In this document: piece by piece, positions 9,153-21,521 of the stretch
How positions within the stretch are numbered: position 1 is the first letter of the stretch
How the letters are laid out: the number at the start of each line of letters is the position of its first letter
Assembly (NCBI RefSeq): GCF_025024155.1
Contig: NW_026251728.1
Span: 310,001-374,000, forward strand
Length of the DNA stretch: 64,000 nt
Reading direction: 5' to 3'
Source: Gamsiella multidivaricata
Lineage: Eukaryota; Mortierellomycota; Mortierellomycetes; Mortierellales; Mortierellaceae
Translations under genes and position numbers: made by a program
Notes under the pieces: model-generated
Database searches by the model: none
What the model was told of the DNA's origin: nothing
The model's input: the letters and a program-made list of their open reading frames with translations, nothing else

Positions 9153-11946
9153 ATGATCAGCATTCACAGGACCATTCTACTATTGGACCACAGTCCGCAG
9201 GCTCGCAGGAAGGCGTGCTATGACAACACGAAGAAGGACGAGGCAGCAGACGAAGGTACTTGTGAAAAAGTGAGCAGCGGCATCTGGAGCAGAGGGCCAT
9301 TGCAGTTCCATGTTTGACCTGACTCCATCAACTTTCTGGCGATCGACTTATAGACAGTGATGATGAGTTCGAGCCGGAACCATGCTCAATGTGGTCGAGC
9401 TTCGTACACGCAGCATTACAGTACTCGCGGCTAGCGTGGGACCTCTCGCCCGTTGGGCAAAAATCGCAGGTACGGCCTCTTCATTTCGTTTGAACTTACA
9501 CGGGTGTTGCTTGATGGTTACTAACCACGCCTGATCCCTTTATCTAGATCTCGGTGCATGTTGCACCTGGGGGTCCAGCGATTTACAACAGCATTATATT
9601 GAATGCATGGACAGTACAGGAGCAGAGCTTAGGACATGTAAGCAGATCGTTGCCTCTGTCTTCATCTGTAAGAGCTATTATTTCACTTATGTAACAGCGT
9701 TTGCTAACTTCGTGTGCCGATTTTGGTGCTATCCATAGATATCATATCATCTGCAAGAGCTCCAGCACCAGGAAGATGCAGCTGCAATGAACGAACAGGA
9801 GATCGCGGCGACCTCCAAGGGTTGGATATTGTTGGCATTGCAGGGCGCCATCGCACATATCCTAGAGCCGATTTCTCAACAACCAGGATCTGCACCCAGC
9901 GCGCAGACTACGCCCCATCACTCAAGCATAACAGCTAATGTAATAATGGTCCTAACGGACATGGAGGACCAGCCCGAGGACCTGCCCGAGGACCAGCCCA
10001 GAGAAGGCGAAGAGGATACGGTTATGGATAATGATATGACTGTGGCCAGTGAACATGACAAAGGATGGCGATACGGCGACCTGGATATACGCAAAATCCT
10101 CGTAGAAGCACTTCAAACACTGCAGGATGCCCTGAGGAGCACAAAGTAGGCGGAAGATACTCACCAGCTTGGACGCGCTCAAACGAAAGACTATTCTCTA
10201 ATACTTGATATGCATCTTGAATGCGCTAATGCTCTAGAGTCGTCAATATCCATGTAGACTTTGTGCGGATATGTACCCAGAAGACTCAAAGGTTTACTGA
10301 TATTTCCAAGGAGCAGGTGGGTACTTTGCTGACTGATCAAAAATCACTCAAAAGGCAAGGCTTCTGTTATTCAAGAGTGCTTACTTCGCATTTCGGCCTA
10401 CTATTGTCTAAACAGATTTCGAGGAACTGCACGGCTTCAGTGTATTCGGTTATCGCAGAGGACGAGAATTCGACAGCGAAGGCGCTCACCAATCTATATC
10501 TCCTTCGGCACAAGGATGTGCAACTTCTTCGACTTCATAATCCACCTTTACAGCGCTACGACAGAGCAATGCCTATAGACCTCTTTTATAGGACAGATCA
10601 TACCCAGGCGCTATACCGAAAGAAAACAGACACGGACACCAGCAACGAAATAGCTACTACCCTTCAGATGACCCCTCGAAATGTTCGACAGGCAATAGAA
10701 CTGGACTACGGAGTAGAATGCGCAAAGAGTTCTCGTGAGTGCTTGCCATTTGAATTTCCTCCGCGTATTCGCACGTGTATTGCTACATCAGGGACGAAGA
10801 GTACTAACCGACCATATATTCTCCAACACCAATTGAATTATGGAAGTATTGCCTACTCAATGCGCGCATTTAGTGTCAATATCGCCATCAACGTTTGTTT
10901 CATCATTCTTTTCTTTCGTGCATGGTAAGGATTACTGATGTACAGTGCATAGGCGCTGCATGAAAATGCATAACAAAAGGACTTACCTGCATCATTTTGT
11001 GGATTACAGGGTCCGTGCATCTCCTAAAAACTTTGAACTCGGATGATGTTGCTTCGATGGCTCTTTTCGATCACGACGGCCAGCTCTTTGTTCACTGTCT
11101 TCATACATCATCGGATCCGCGCATCTTTTCAACAGAAGAAGCATTGCAATCTGAATTGAAACGAAAACTGAATGCATCTTCACATAATCATCACCTTGAG
11201 GTAAGTCATGGGTAGATTATCTTGTTGGCGTCTAGACGTCCTGGTTGGATGACACCTAACGGCTCCTTGCCCGATCACATCTCATTAGGATTTTGTAAAT
11301 GCCATCATTCGACCCAATACAATCACTTTAGGAGCAGATTATTTTGAGCAGGAGGGCAATACATTTACGGAGATTATTCCTTCAGCATTGAAACAGAAGG
11401 CTACATTTCAGACTGAGGGTGAAAGCGCGAATGTTAACGCTGCGGAGGATGCACCAAGCTCAGAGGGTGTTAACATGGCGCTGGTGCACACAACATCAAA
11501 GCTCGATCTCGAGACCCGATGGCTGGTCCAATGGGAAGGCGAGCGCATACATCCTATTCTTGTAAGTCAGCGCCCTTGCTATAACTGAACATAGGTTTCT
11601 GAGACCTTGAAGGATTTTACTCGAATTGACACTTTTTTTTTAAAAAAAAATAGCCTGCACATAATGTACACATCCAAAAGTTCAAGAGCGCCATCTGCAA
11701 AAGTAGCGTTGACAGTGCAGGATTAACGACAATACAGGGAGTACTGGACGCATTGATAGCGGATGCGCGTCCTTTGGTACTTCCTGGGGAGTTGCCACAG
11801 TCAACGATCTCGCCTCAACAACAACGATTTCGCGAGAGCGCTCAGGTCACCTTGGCGGACCTGTGGATGATTGGCCAACGCTTCAAGTCCGTGTCGCCGA
11901 GCCATGTTGAGGTAGGATGGGCTGACTCGTGCAAACGTCCCTCCCC

Positions 11947-11978
<32 letters not shown>

Positions 11979-12800
11979 TGCTGATATTCTAATGCCGTAT
12001 CTATTCCTATATTGACATAGGCGGCGAGGCTGATTGCAACCAAGATTACACCAAAGGGATTGGATCACCAGACGGTGAAGTTGACTCTTGTGCCGCCTAA
12101 TAAGCGTGCTGCTCTGCCCCATCTTTACACTGCTGGTGCGGGTCCCAATGTCGATGGAGGAGAATTTGGTGGCGATGGCTGGAACCGTAATAAGGGCACA
12201 TGGGGAGTCGGTGCTGGACGCGGCGGTCGCGGAGGACGGTTTGACAACAATCGCGCCGGTCGAGGAGGAGGTCCCGCAGGGCGTGGGAGAGGAGGGTCAG
12301 GAGGATTCCGAGGAGGTCATATCGGCAACCCCGTCAACATTACTGGTGGTGCCAATAATGATGATACGAACTATGATCCATCGACAGCAGGGCTCAATGG
12401 CGAGATCATGGTCAGCATGACTGGAAAGACGCAGCCGGTTCCGTACCTGGTCACGCAACCGCCGACGCGCGAGGAGATTGAAGAGTCGGAGCAGGAGTAC
12501 CTCGCCCAGCTGGGCGATGACGGGTGTCTGTTGAAGGCCTATTGGGGCTCCCGCGGCGCGCAGGGGTCGTCTATCGCAGCGGTGTTGAACTCTGTCACGT
12601 CGCTGGATTCTCCTTCTGCGTCGGCTCCTTCGAATCCACTAGGTCCGGCCACTCCAGCCATGGATCCACTGACTGCTGTTGCAATGGCTGCTCAACAGAA
12701 AATGAAGAAGTTGGCGACGAAGCGACCGAGATTGCAGGATTTCGCAGGTCGAACACCGGTATCAGAAAACGGTGGATACACGAATGCTCCGATCCAATAA
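9153..12800 (+). CDS. INTS13: Integrator complex subunit 13 / Asunder homologue
   Basis: Ten exons give 871 residues: 9153-9255, 9354-9469, 9548-9637, 9739-10145, 10238-10316, 10416-10734, 11010-11200, 11289-11561, 11654-11911 and 12021-12800. All junctions keep frame. The N-terminus HRTILLLDHSP matches the INTS13 start (HKTVFVVDHCP in animals), followed by SMWSSFVHAALQYSRLAWDL and LNAWTVQEQSLGH of the VWA-like domain. Exon 7 carries GQLFVHCLHTSSDPRIF, matching the beta-barrel region. The extreme C-terminus RPRLQDFAGRTP matches the conserved R..EFAGR cleavage-module-binding motif. An RG/RGG-rich insertion (about residues 640-700) is absent from animal proteins. INTS13 bridges Integrator's RNA endonuclease module to transcription factors. 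The assignment is from remembered motifs. Confidence 0.78.
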
Positions 12801-15246
12801 AGCACTCTGCAGTCGTTCTTCCTCATGTCAAAGTACATGTTTCTCTGACTTTGATCTTTTCGATGTGGTATGACATGATTATTTTGCATAATGAAGAGCT
12901 GAGGTTGACACTGTTACTATTGTACGACATTCAGGCCGGATAGATGCTTCGGTTGCATGAGTTCCCACTAACGGATCTGCATAGAAACGACTATTTATTC
13001 TTGCGTGATAGCGATGGACTATGGAGTGGCAAAGAGATGATTGAAGCATGCAGTAAAGTCTAGTCTCATGCAAAGCAAGCACCGCAAAGCAAAGCATGAT
13101 CTGCGTGTGAAAGCGAAGGATGGAGAGAAGGCAATCCATTAGCCGAGCCGCACAGCCATAATAGGTTTCTTGCGGGTAAAAAAAAGACCTAAAGTAGTTG
13201 TTTCGGGTCGCACAAAACTGGTCGCATACCATTCGGTACCCGTGCTTGCAGTGTTCGATACGGGCTACCAGAGCTATCATACTCATGTGGTTGTATAGTA
13301 GAGTATTTTGTGTGGTAGACAAAAGCAAGAACGCGTGCAATCTGGGTTTGGTTTGGTCTGGTCTGGACTGAAAATATGAGGAGGAGTGCGTGTGAAATTA
13401 TGTTTTCTACGGGATAGATTGAGACTCCAGCGGTAACGCAGGCCATATTTTTCGGAAATGTGGAGCAAGAGTCTTTTGGGTGTTCTTTTGTGGAGAGAGG
13501 TGTGTGTGAGAGAGTGACAGAGACCAGGTCGCTTTGAACAATCTTGTGAGTGTTCCAGAGTAGCCCCGGGATGTGCATCGCAAGAGTAGACCCTGTTTCT
13601 TTTCTGTTTTATTTAGGATGGGACATAGGCATAGGATCACAGGGGTATGGGCGCCATTTGGGTTCCTGTTTGCCAAGAAAGGTGTCCAGATGGATGTGGG
13701 GTGAGCGTGGTGGGGTTCATTCGGCCCCCTTACCCTCCCTAAAATCAAGATAACTTTATCTCAGATCAAAAGATATTTGAGATTCGAGAGGGAGAGGTTG
13801 GGGAGCATGTGAAAGGGGTAAAGAAAAGAAAAAAAAGGACCAGGGTCAGTTCTTTTTGATGCGCGTATGGGCCAACATCTCCCCCAAGCATTCGTTTGCT
13901 GCTGCTTCCTCCGGCAAACACACACACACACACGCTTTCGCCGTTTTTTTGTTTTTTTTGTTCATTCGTCTTTTTTTCTGTCGCCTCATTCACCCACTTC
14001 ATTTTTCCACGGTTACCACTTTTCATCCTCTTTCTTTATAACTTGCTACTTGCAATAGCTGTTCTCGTCTTCCTCACTGCTGGCCAGTCAAAAACGGTAG
14101 GGAAACAAAAAAAAAAGCCAGCTGCTCGGTACCGCAGGAGGTATACTCCAGAGAGCACCTTTCTTTGAACGAGACATGTGCTGCCTCGGGACATTTTTCC
14201 CTTGCGCTTTTGCTGTTCTGTCCTGTGGTTCGTCGTGTATCAACACCTCCCCCAGCGATGTGTTCAGGCTTTATCATATGTCTATTGGAGAGATATTCTT
14301 TTGCCCTTTCGCTGCTTGGCAGTCGATTTTAAGCATCAACAATTTTGTCCCCCAATTGGATCGTGGAGAATGCGTAGAAACGAGCGAGACTATATTTGTA
14401 TAAAAATGATGATGTTCTTGTGTGCATGTGTTGCAAAGAGGGAAAGATGGTTATCGGTCCTAGTGTCCAGGTATATCTATGTACGCCCACAATTCCCAGC
14501 ATCAAACAACAAATAAATCAAGGGAACCCAGCGGGAAACAAGAGTGGGAAGAAGAGGATGAAGCGCAGGCAGGCGCGCGTGGAGAGAGAGAGGAGGAGAG
14601 AGAGCGAGGGCTCCTTCGCTTGGAGCAAGAGTGAGTTGAGTGGGCGAGAGAGGAGGGGTCGCGGATGGGCCCAACCTTAATATTTTTCTCCAAACCCCAC
14701 AAATTTGGTTTTTGCGTACTCCACGCTCCGCTCGTACACATTACACACACAGGCACTCCCTCGCTATCTCTTTTCTTTCTCTTCTCAGCTGCTCTCTCTG
14801 TTCTCTCTCTTCTCTTCTCTCTCGCCCTTTGCTCATTCTGTTGTATTTATCGCACAAACATCCTTGATACATTCATTCATACGTCTTCACCTAAGAGTCC
14901 ATTACTGTTTCTCTTTCTCTCTCCCGCCCCTTCTCTCTCACTTTCTCACTTTCTCCTCTCCTTCCCCCTTTTCCCTTTTTGATCTGCTCTTCTTCACTCA
15001 TCTCTCCTTCACTCCCTTCCTCATCGAAAGAGTCGAATCATCGCTCTTTTTCACACCTTTAATTTTTTCACACCTTTTTTTTTTTGTTTGCGCACCCCTT
15101 CTGAATCCGACAAATAGATACACCGCATATCTATCAAGTCTTCGAAAGACCCGCCTTCGCCAGCCAACAACAACAACCACAACAGCAACCCTTAGTCTCC
15201 TTCACAGCCCCTACCAATCCCTCTTCTTGCACTCACTCATACGACC
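12801..15246. other. 2.4-kb intergenic region upstream of the Opi1-like gene
   Basis: It begins with the INTS13 3' region and contains a CA microsatellite (13919-13932). It then runs into about 500 bp of strongly pyrimidine-rich sequence (14750-15060, CT/TCT tracts), as often seen at fungal promoters and 5' leaders. Open frames here are low-complexity Ser/Phe/Leu strings from the CT tracts. I see no supported gene. Confidence 0.5.
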
Positions 15247-18200
15247 ATGCCGCCAGCCCCTGCAAGGGATCAGACCAAGGCTCAGCCCATGTCCATATCC
15301 CAACTCTGCCAACAAAACGACTCGGACGACGAGCTGAACCATCATCACGACGTCAAGGAGGAGCTCGACCAGGACCCATTAGATCTCAACGCTGACGATA
15401 ACGCTGGCCGCTACAGACAGAGCAACGGCCACAACGACCACCACAGCGGTCATTCTTCAGATGAGTTTGAGGAACTTGACGACTCGCCACGATCCAGGCC
15501 CGGACTTGAAGCCAGCGCACGAGACGCGGACGAGCAGCTTGCAGCAGAGGCACTCGGAGATATGGCCAATGCTGCGCGCACATCATCGGCATCCTCGGTG
15601 ACCTCGAATGGCGCGTTTGCGGCCCCGAATACTCCATTCATGTCGAGGATGTCGAGTTTTCCGATTGTGAACTCGGCATTGAAGGCCTATGAATCGGGCA
15701 AGCAAAACAGCAAGGTTATGAAGGTAAGAAGACCAGACTAGACCGGGGAGGGTATTCATCGTCGTCGTCTTTGTGGTTGCGTGCGTGGGGAGGGGATTTG
15801 TGCGTTTGTGTGTGGAGTTTGGCTGTTTCTGATATAATTTGTTGAGTCGGGGCATGGCATGGTATCGTTGAGTAGGATAGAATAGGACATGCTCGATTTG
15901 GTTTTTGGTCTTACTCACCCTATGTCGACATTATCGCCCAAGTGCTCACTTGTACACATGCGCATGCACGTTCTTCTCGCAAACACATGCCCACCCCTGC
16001 TCTGCCCTCTTCCTAGTCTACCCTGCCCTGCCCTGAGTGATGCGACTGTCGTCAGTCAGTGGGCATTTCTATTCCTTTTAATTATCCCTTCTGCTCAACC
16101 CTATATGCCACACCCTGAAGAGTGGTACCTCTTCTTCTACTCCACCTTCTCCCATGCTTGTGCTTGTACTTGTGCATCAACCGACATCGCATAGTATCCT
16201 CATTTTGTCATGCAATCATGTCTTGCCCCGTGGGGATGTGGCGATGTGTGGGGGATGATGGGCGTGGAGAAGGGGTATTTGTTAATTCCTCAAGCTATAT
16301 TGCATTTTCTTTTTATTCTCCACGCCGCCGCGATTGTCTTGCATACCATCCGACTTGATTTCTGCTCTGCTCTGCGGCCTGTAGTATCATTCCGTGGGGT
16401 GGGGTTGGATTGTTTGTATGAATGAATGAATGAATGAAAGCCTGTTTGTTATTTGAGAGCCTCCTCTCTCACTCTATCAGCCCGGCTATACCCATTAGTC
16501 CTACTTGTAATACATTTTGTGTGTTCGTATAATTAATGAATGTATTTATTATTGTGGTCTGGGCTGTCAGCGGTGCGGAGCAAGGGTGTGTGCATGTGTT
16601 CAATTATTTGCGGCTCTTACGTGTGCCAGTGAAAGGGGACTATTATTGCTGTGCTCATCTCTGCACTGCTCATCTATCTATCTATCTATCTATCAATGGT
16701 CGATGCTTTTATATTGCATCTTAATCCTAACCTTCTCTACTTTTACTTTTCCGCCCTCGATGACAGTATGGCGCCGAGATGGTCGAGTCCGGTGTCAAGT
16801 CGCTGTCCAAGCCCGTGTTCGATAAACTGGAGCCCAAGCTGGGCCAGCTCGACGACTTTGCGTGTCGCCAGTTGGACAAGGTACGGTGTCTATTTTTCGT
16901 TTGTTCGTCCTTTTTGATTGGCGTCATTCTTGGTGGCAATGAGGCCAAGGTCGCGTGTCGTGGGTTTGTGTATACAAGTATCATCCGAGGGGAGGGGAGG
17001 AGGAGGAGGAGGAGGAGGAGAGGGGGGGGGAGGATTGTCCCCCTGAGGATGTGTATGCATGGTATCATTTGATCCTTCATGACATTGTCTACCCTTATCT
17101 TCAAAAAATTCATCATCTCTATCTATGCATTCATCTTAGGGGCTATGTTTGTGCTGTTCTTCTGATCCTATGGAATGGGCCTAACGCGTTTTTTTTTCTT
17201 CTCCTTTTGCTCTCTTAAATAATTAAAAGGTCTATCCCTCAAAGTCGGATGCGCAAGTACTGCCTTCGCCAACCAACTCGGCGCGCTCTTCCAACGACAT
17301 TGTCCGCCCTGAGAATGGTCTCAATGGAGCACCGAATGGTAATGGTTCATACTTTCCATACCGCTCACGGCGCGACAGCATCGACAGCACCTCTTCCTCC
17401 AACACCAGCTCCCGGCCCAGCTTTGATATCCTTCGGTCACGCGCCAATAGGCATGAAGATGGTAAGATGAACAGTCGTTTAAGTAACAAGGGTTGGTACA
17501 GCCTCAGGATGTGCCTTTGCTGACCAGGTTGATTGTTTTTCTTTTTCTTTTTCTGTTTGCCTTGCTGTATTAGTCACGTTGAGACAACGATCGGATTCGC
17601 AATCCAGTCAGCGCAGTTTCCAGTATGTCAATGGCTATTACCCCCAACAACAACAGCAGCAGGTCGGAGCCCTCTCTTCGGCTCCATCTCAGCAGTTCTC
17701 GGGTTGGAGGGGTGTGGTGGCCACAGTCGGTACTGCTTCGGCAGCTGGTGTGGCCATCTTTAGCGAGGAGAGCATGAAGAGTCTCAAGTACTGCTTGCAG
17801 TGGCTTCAGGTAAATAATACAAAGCGTTATGTGAGTGCAATGCGTCCCAACAAAGCTAGGCAACCCATACTAACATGATTCCTCTGTTTGTTTCTTGCGT
17901 TCCGTAGTATGCCGTTCATCACATTGACCATCAAATCGGCCTGCTTCGACAGTTCTTGGTGTCTTTGGCCAATCCCTCGCAGAGCACTGCCATGATTCCC
18001 TCAAACGCCGCGTCGACATTGGCGTCGATCAAGAAGGAGGTCGTCGAGACGCTTCGTAAGGTCATTAATGTGGTGTCGCGATATGCTGGCGCCTGCTTAC
18101 CAGATCAGGCCAAGATCAGTGTGCGCCAGTTCATCCTCTCCATGCCCGTCCGCTGGGCTACGATCAACAATGAATCCGTCCCCTCCACACCCATGGGTTC

Positions 18201-18945
18201 GCCCTCACTGGGTCCTCAATCTGACCACAACCCTGAGCAGCAGGCGGCCCTGAATGAGACCTCGGAGCGGGCGACCAAGGTCTTGGTTCTTGCGCACGAG
18301 TCGTCTGATATGCTCAAGTCTGTGGCCTCTATCTTCAGGGACTCTGTGGACAAGGCTGAGAACTGGATGGACAAACTGCGATATGTGGGAATGAATCCCC
18401 AGAACAACAGCGAAGGCTTGCCCAGTTGGGCACCGACTGGATTCCCGGGCGCACCTAACGGCATGCCCGGTGGGTTCCCTGGCTCGGAGAGAAGCAGTGG
18501 CAGTTCTAGCACTGGACTTGAGCAATACTCATTGCGCCAGACACAGCATTCCTCGAATGGCACCAACGGCAGCAACGGCCATAATACGCACACGAACGGA
18601 GTGGGATCTCCGTCCCGCAGCCTGAAGGGATCGCCAAGGATGGGGGGCCGCGATAACCACAATGCCCGCCACGCGTACCGCCAGAAGAGCGCCATGTCTG
18701 GAGATGAGGACTCGGGCAGTGACGAGGAGGATGTGCCCGTGACAATGGACGATAGTGAGGATGAGATTATGCGTGGTCATGCGAACGGCCATGCGCCTCT
18801 GAAGCGGAGCATGGGATCTGGAACGCATGCCCAGGGCAACGCGGTCCGTCGTCGTAAGAAGAGAGGCGAGAGCGCTGAGATGGTTGCTGGACTTGGACAG
18901 AGCAACGGCGCGGATCCTCATGCGATCAAGCAGGAGCCGAACTAA
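15247..18945 (+). CDS. OPI1: Opi1-family phospholipid-responsive transcriptional repressor
   Basis: Five exons (15247-15723, 16767-16880, 17230-17461, 17574-17809, 17908-18945) give 698 residues. Exon 1 ends with MSRMSSFPIVNSALKAYESG and exon 2 starts KYGAEMVESGVKSLSKPV then DDFACRQLDK, the signature block of the Opi1 family. A second conserved helical region follows (GWRGVVATVGTASAAGVAIF; CLQWLQYAVHHIDHQIGLLR). In yeast Opi1 binds phosphatidic acid at the ER through a basic patch, and represses INO1 and other phospholipid genes when released to the nucleus. The N-terminus is acidic, with DEFEELD as a weak FFAT-like candidate. The C-terminus is acidic/Ser-rich with basic RRRKKR. The first intron is unusually long (1,043 bp) and holds tetranucleotide repeats. 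Confidence 0.85.
16418..16438 (+). repeat. ATGA tetranucleotide microsatellite in OPI1 intron 1
   Basis: About five copies of ATGA in the long first intron. It has no coding consequence. Confidence 0.85.
16672..16694 (+). repeat. ATCT tetranucleotide microsatellite in OPI1 intron 1
   Basis: Nearly six copies of ATCT about 70 bp before the acceptor site of intron 1. They may vary between strains. Confidence 0.85.
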
Positions 18946-19646
18946 AAGCGATTCATCTCTTTGTCGGTTCCTTTCCTTCAAGGCATATTGGGAATCCTCC
19001 TTGGTCCCATGGAAACTAAGCGGGAAATCGAGAGAAAGGAGGGGTGATCTTGCCTACACAGTTTGTGATAATACCATCAATCGCCCACTTGCCACGAACA
19101 CAACTCTCACCAAACCGACATTACAGGCGAACAAAGGAGAAACAAACAGCAAGCTGCTTTGTATTATGTCTACACCTTTTCTAGGAGTGATCGATCTTAC
19201 GGCTTCACTCTATCTTTTCTTTTTTTCCTTTTTTTTTTTGATTCCTTTATTGATATTATCTTGTATTCTAGCCTCCCCAAAGTTTTTGATAGCCCTTACT
19301 TTTTTTTTTGTAGGTGTTGTCATTGTTGTATTCTACTGTCCATAGTGTTTTTGTTATCCCAGGATGTTTTTTTTTTTTTTTTGGAAAATATACTCTTTTA
19401 TTTCATGTGTTCTCTGAGAATGTGCTTGATGCTGGTCATAGTGCGAGTATCGATAGAGTAATTCATCACTCCAGGCTTCAATGGGCTACTGTACATCTAA
19501 TGTCAGGACTTCCGCTAACAAACCCTTTGCAGCTTCCCCCCCCCTCCATGATCCCATGATCCTCGTTCAGGCCATAGCGACAGCGAGGACAGAAACGCTG
19601 CTGCATCCTTATCCTTGAAATCTTCCTCGGCCACTACCGCCATAGA
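18946..19646. other. 3' region of the Opi1-like gene, no gene seen
   Basis: This is T-rich sequence with several poly-T runs (19218-19240, 19361-19382) on the sense strand, consistent with a 3' UTR and downstream sequence. Short Phe/Leu-rich open frames are a consequence of the T runs. Confidence 0.45.
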
Positions 19647-20150
19647 TCATTCTCGAAGCGACCATGGCGGTTGAGAGGGCCTAGTCCAGGTTCCAAAACC
19701 AATGTTTCTGATCTGCAGGGGTAACATCATCGCAATCTGATTCATGGTATCAAGGGTCCGAGTCCCAGGGGTGCGGGTGAGGATAGGGATCTTTGTGTGG
19801 TGGACCTGGCGGGAGTATTCCTGCTGCATTAGTTCCCTTATCGGCTGGAAAGGAAGCTTCTCGAGTTTTGCTACCGGCGGATCGCGTCATCGGTGTTGGC
19901 AATCGCGCTTATGGATCTTGTTATCCTGGAAGCGTTGTGTCTTGTCATTGGAGACAACTGGTTTGATGAGCTTGTCGTTATAGTCCATAAACTGGTAATG
20001 GTCTAGGTACCCGATGCCGAAACTGGCCATAAGGAAGCCCCTTAGGATTTTCCTCATCCACACTTTCGTACTCCTGTTCGCCCGTCAAGGAGGCACCCTC
20101 CAGGGAGACAGGTTTTGGGGGTGCAGTGAAGGTCGGGTGCTACCGATGCT
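19647..20150 (-). pseudogene. Degraded minus-strand coding segment (family unknown)
   Basis: Conceptual translation gives coherent, non-repetitive peptide in two overlapping frames. One segment (about 20142-20040) reads SLTGEQEYESVDEENPKGLP. The adjacent frame continues with GYLDHYQFMDYNDKLIKPV to a TGA at 19889-19887. The same frame then resumes with LPFQPIRELMQQEYSRQVHH through to a stop at 19647. One frameshift and one in-frame stop without splice sites at the breaks suggest a dead gene rather than exons. No start or family is recognisable. It lies just downstream of the acidic membrane protein, in the same orientation, and could be a decayed duplicate of an unlinked gene. Confidence 0.4.
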
Positions 20151-20317
20151 GTTCAGGTTAGTTTATTTTTTTATTTTTCAGGATTTTGGAAAGTCTTGTG
20201 CTTGCTCTCCTGGGTCTTACTGCTGCTGCTGCTGGTCTGGCTGGCGTAGCCGCCGGTTTAAGGACGCTATAGACCGCTCTCCTCGTGTTCTTCTGCGCCT
20301 AGTCAAGGGACAGGAAT

Positions 20318-21220
20318 TTACGAGGGATGACTGGCATCGTCGTTGTTGCCAACGGTCGCGTCTGTGTTGCGTTTGGTGAAACGTGGATATAGATGGGTGA
20401 CGGATTTTAGAGCACCGATGACGGCTTCCATGGCGTTTGGGAACGCGTCAAGGATTTTAGTTTGGACACCCTGGGTCATTTCTGCGAGCTCTTCGAGTTC
20501 GTCGGCGATCTGCTTGAACACTTTGGCTACCCTGTCTTCCTTCTCCTCCTCCGCGTCCTTGTAGCCATATTCGCCGTCATAATCATCGTAATCCCCCTCA
20601 TCTTCGTCCTCTTCCTCCTCGCCTTCTTCCTCTTCCTCCTCGCCTTCTTCGCCATCGTCCTCTTCCTCCTTCTTCTCCTCCTGCTCGTCGTCGCCAGTCT
20701 CACTTTCAATGTCATAAAATGTCGCGTCTATGATACCGCTGGGTTGCTCGTCAGCCTCGATCACGGCAATACCGATCTCGGTCACCTTGCAGTCGGCAAT
20801 GATCTGTCCGTCCTCTGCCTCTTCATCCGCCATTTTCTCATCTTCCCCTGTCAGCTGAAGTGGGAGCCAATGCCATGACGAAGACGGAGGGACAGCAGAG
20901 CCTAGTCCAAATAGCGTCCATCTCTCGCCTCCAAGGTTCGACATCTGCCCCTGTTGCTGCTGCTGCAATGGCCGATGATTGCGCAGGGCTTGGGCTCTGG
21001 GCGAGAGATGTATAGGCGCAATCGAGAGATAGTAGACGCTTGCGGAGATGAGGAGAGCAATCGAAAAGGGGAGACTCAGAATGACCCAGGGATGACGCCC
21101 AAGCGAGCCAGTCTTTTTGTATGCTGCTTTCGTGAAGAGATCATGCTGCGATTCCGCTTGTGAGGGAGACACAGGAGCACTGGCTGGATCCTGACTGGGG
21201 ACTGAATGATAATGATACAT
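20318..21220 (-). CDS. Single-pass membrane protein with long acidic domain, unknown function
   Basis: This is one exon of 300 residues. The start at 21220 (MYHYHSVPSQ) is preferred. The frame stays open for 222 bp more, but that extension is His/Ser-rich and unlike the rest. A strong hydrophobic segment at about residues 40-65 (WVILSLPFSIALLISASVYY) follows a basic stretch (AAYKKTGSLGRH), suggesting a type II signal anchor. Downstream is a Glu/Asp-rich tract of about 60 residues (EEEEEGEEEEDEDEG) encoded by GAG/GAA repeats. A short amphipathic helix (VAKVFKQIADELEELAEMTQ) lies near the end. It is transcribed in the same direction as the ceramidase upstream. I do not recognise the family. Confidence 0.6.
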   Translation of the reverse strand: MYHYHSVPSQDPASAPVSPSQAESQHDLFTKAAYKKTGSLGRHPWVILSLPFSIALLISASVYYLSIAPIHLSPRAQALRNHRPLQQQQQGQMSNLGGERWTLFGLGSAVPPSSSWHWLPLQLTGEDEKMADEEAEDGQIIADCKVTEIGIAVIEADEQPSGIIDATFYDIESETGDDEQEEKKEEEDDGEEGEEEEEEGEEEEDEDEGDYDDYDGEYGYKDAEEEKEDRVAKVFKQIADELEELAEMTQGVQTKILDAFPNAMEAVIGALKSVTHLYPRFTKRNTDATVGNNDDASHPS

Positions 21221-21521
21221 TGAATGGTGGTGATAGTGGTCGGTAGAATATGTGAGGAAAATATAAAAGAGTAGGGGTTTTATGGCAGGCGGGCTAAAAC
21301 TATCCGAGAACCGTTGAACGAAAAGGCTGGTGGTTGTTGGAATGTGGCCTCGCCCAGCCCGCCTACGCCCAAATAATACAACAGAAAGATTAGTGTGAGC
21401 TGGATCAGCCTGAATTTCCATCTTCAACGACCACTTGTTCATATTCTCAATGGCTCGAAGGAACCAGAGGAGGGTAAAAGACGATATGTGTGCATTACTT
21501 CTTTATTATGTGAAAATATCA
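21221..21521. other. Intergenic region between ceramidase and acidic membrane protein
   Basis: About 300 bp hold the ceramidase 3' end and the promoter/5' leader of the acidic protein gene. The only open frame is the low-complexity upstream extension of that gene. Nothing else is seen. Confidence 0.4.

Noticed and set aside
14640..15240. 210-codon Ser/Phe/Leu-rich frame upstream of the Opi1-like start
   Set aside because: It is a by-product of CT-rich leader sequence and overlaps the Opi1 start codon in another frame.
20500..20720. Leu/Phe/Ile-rich + strand frame as a multi-pass membrane protein
   Set aside because: It is the exact antisense of the GAG/GAA-encoded acidic tract of the minus-strand gene.
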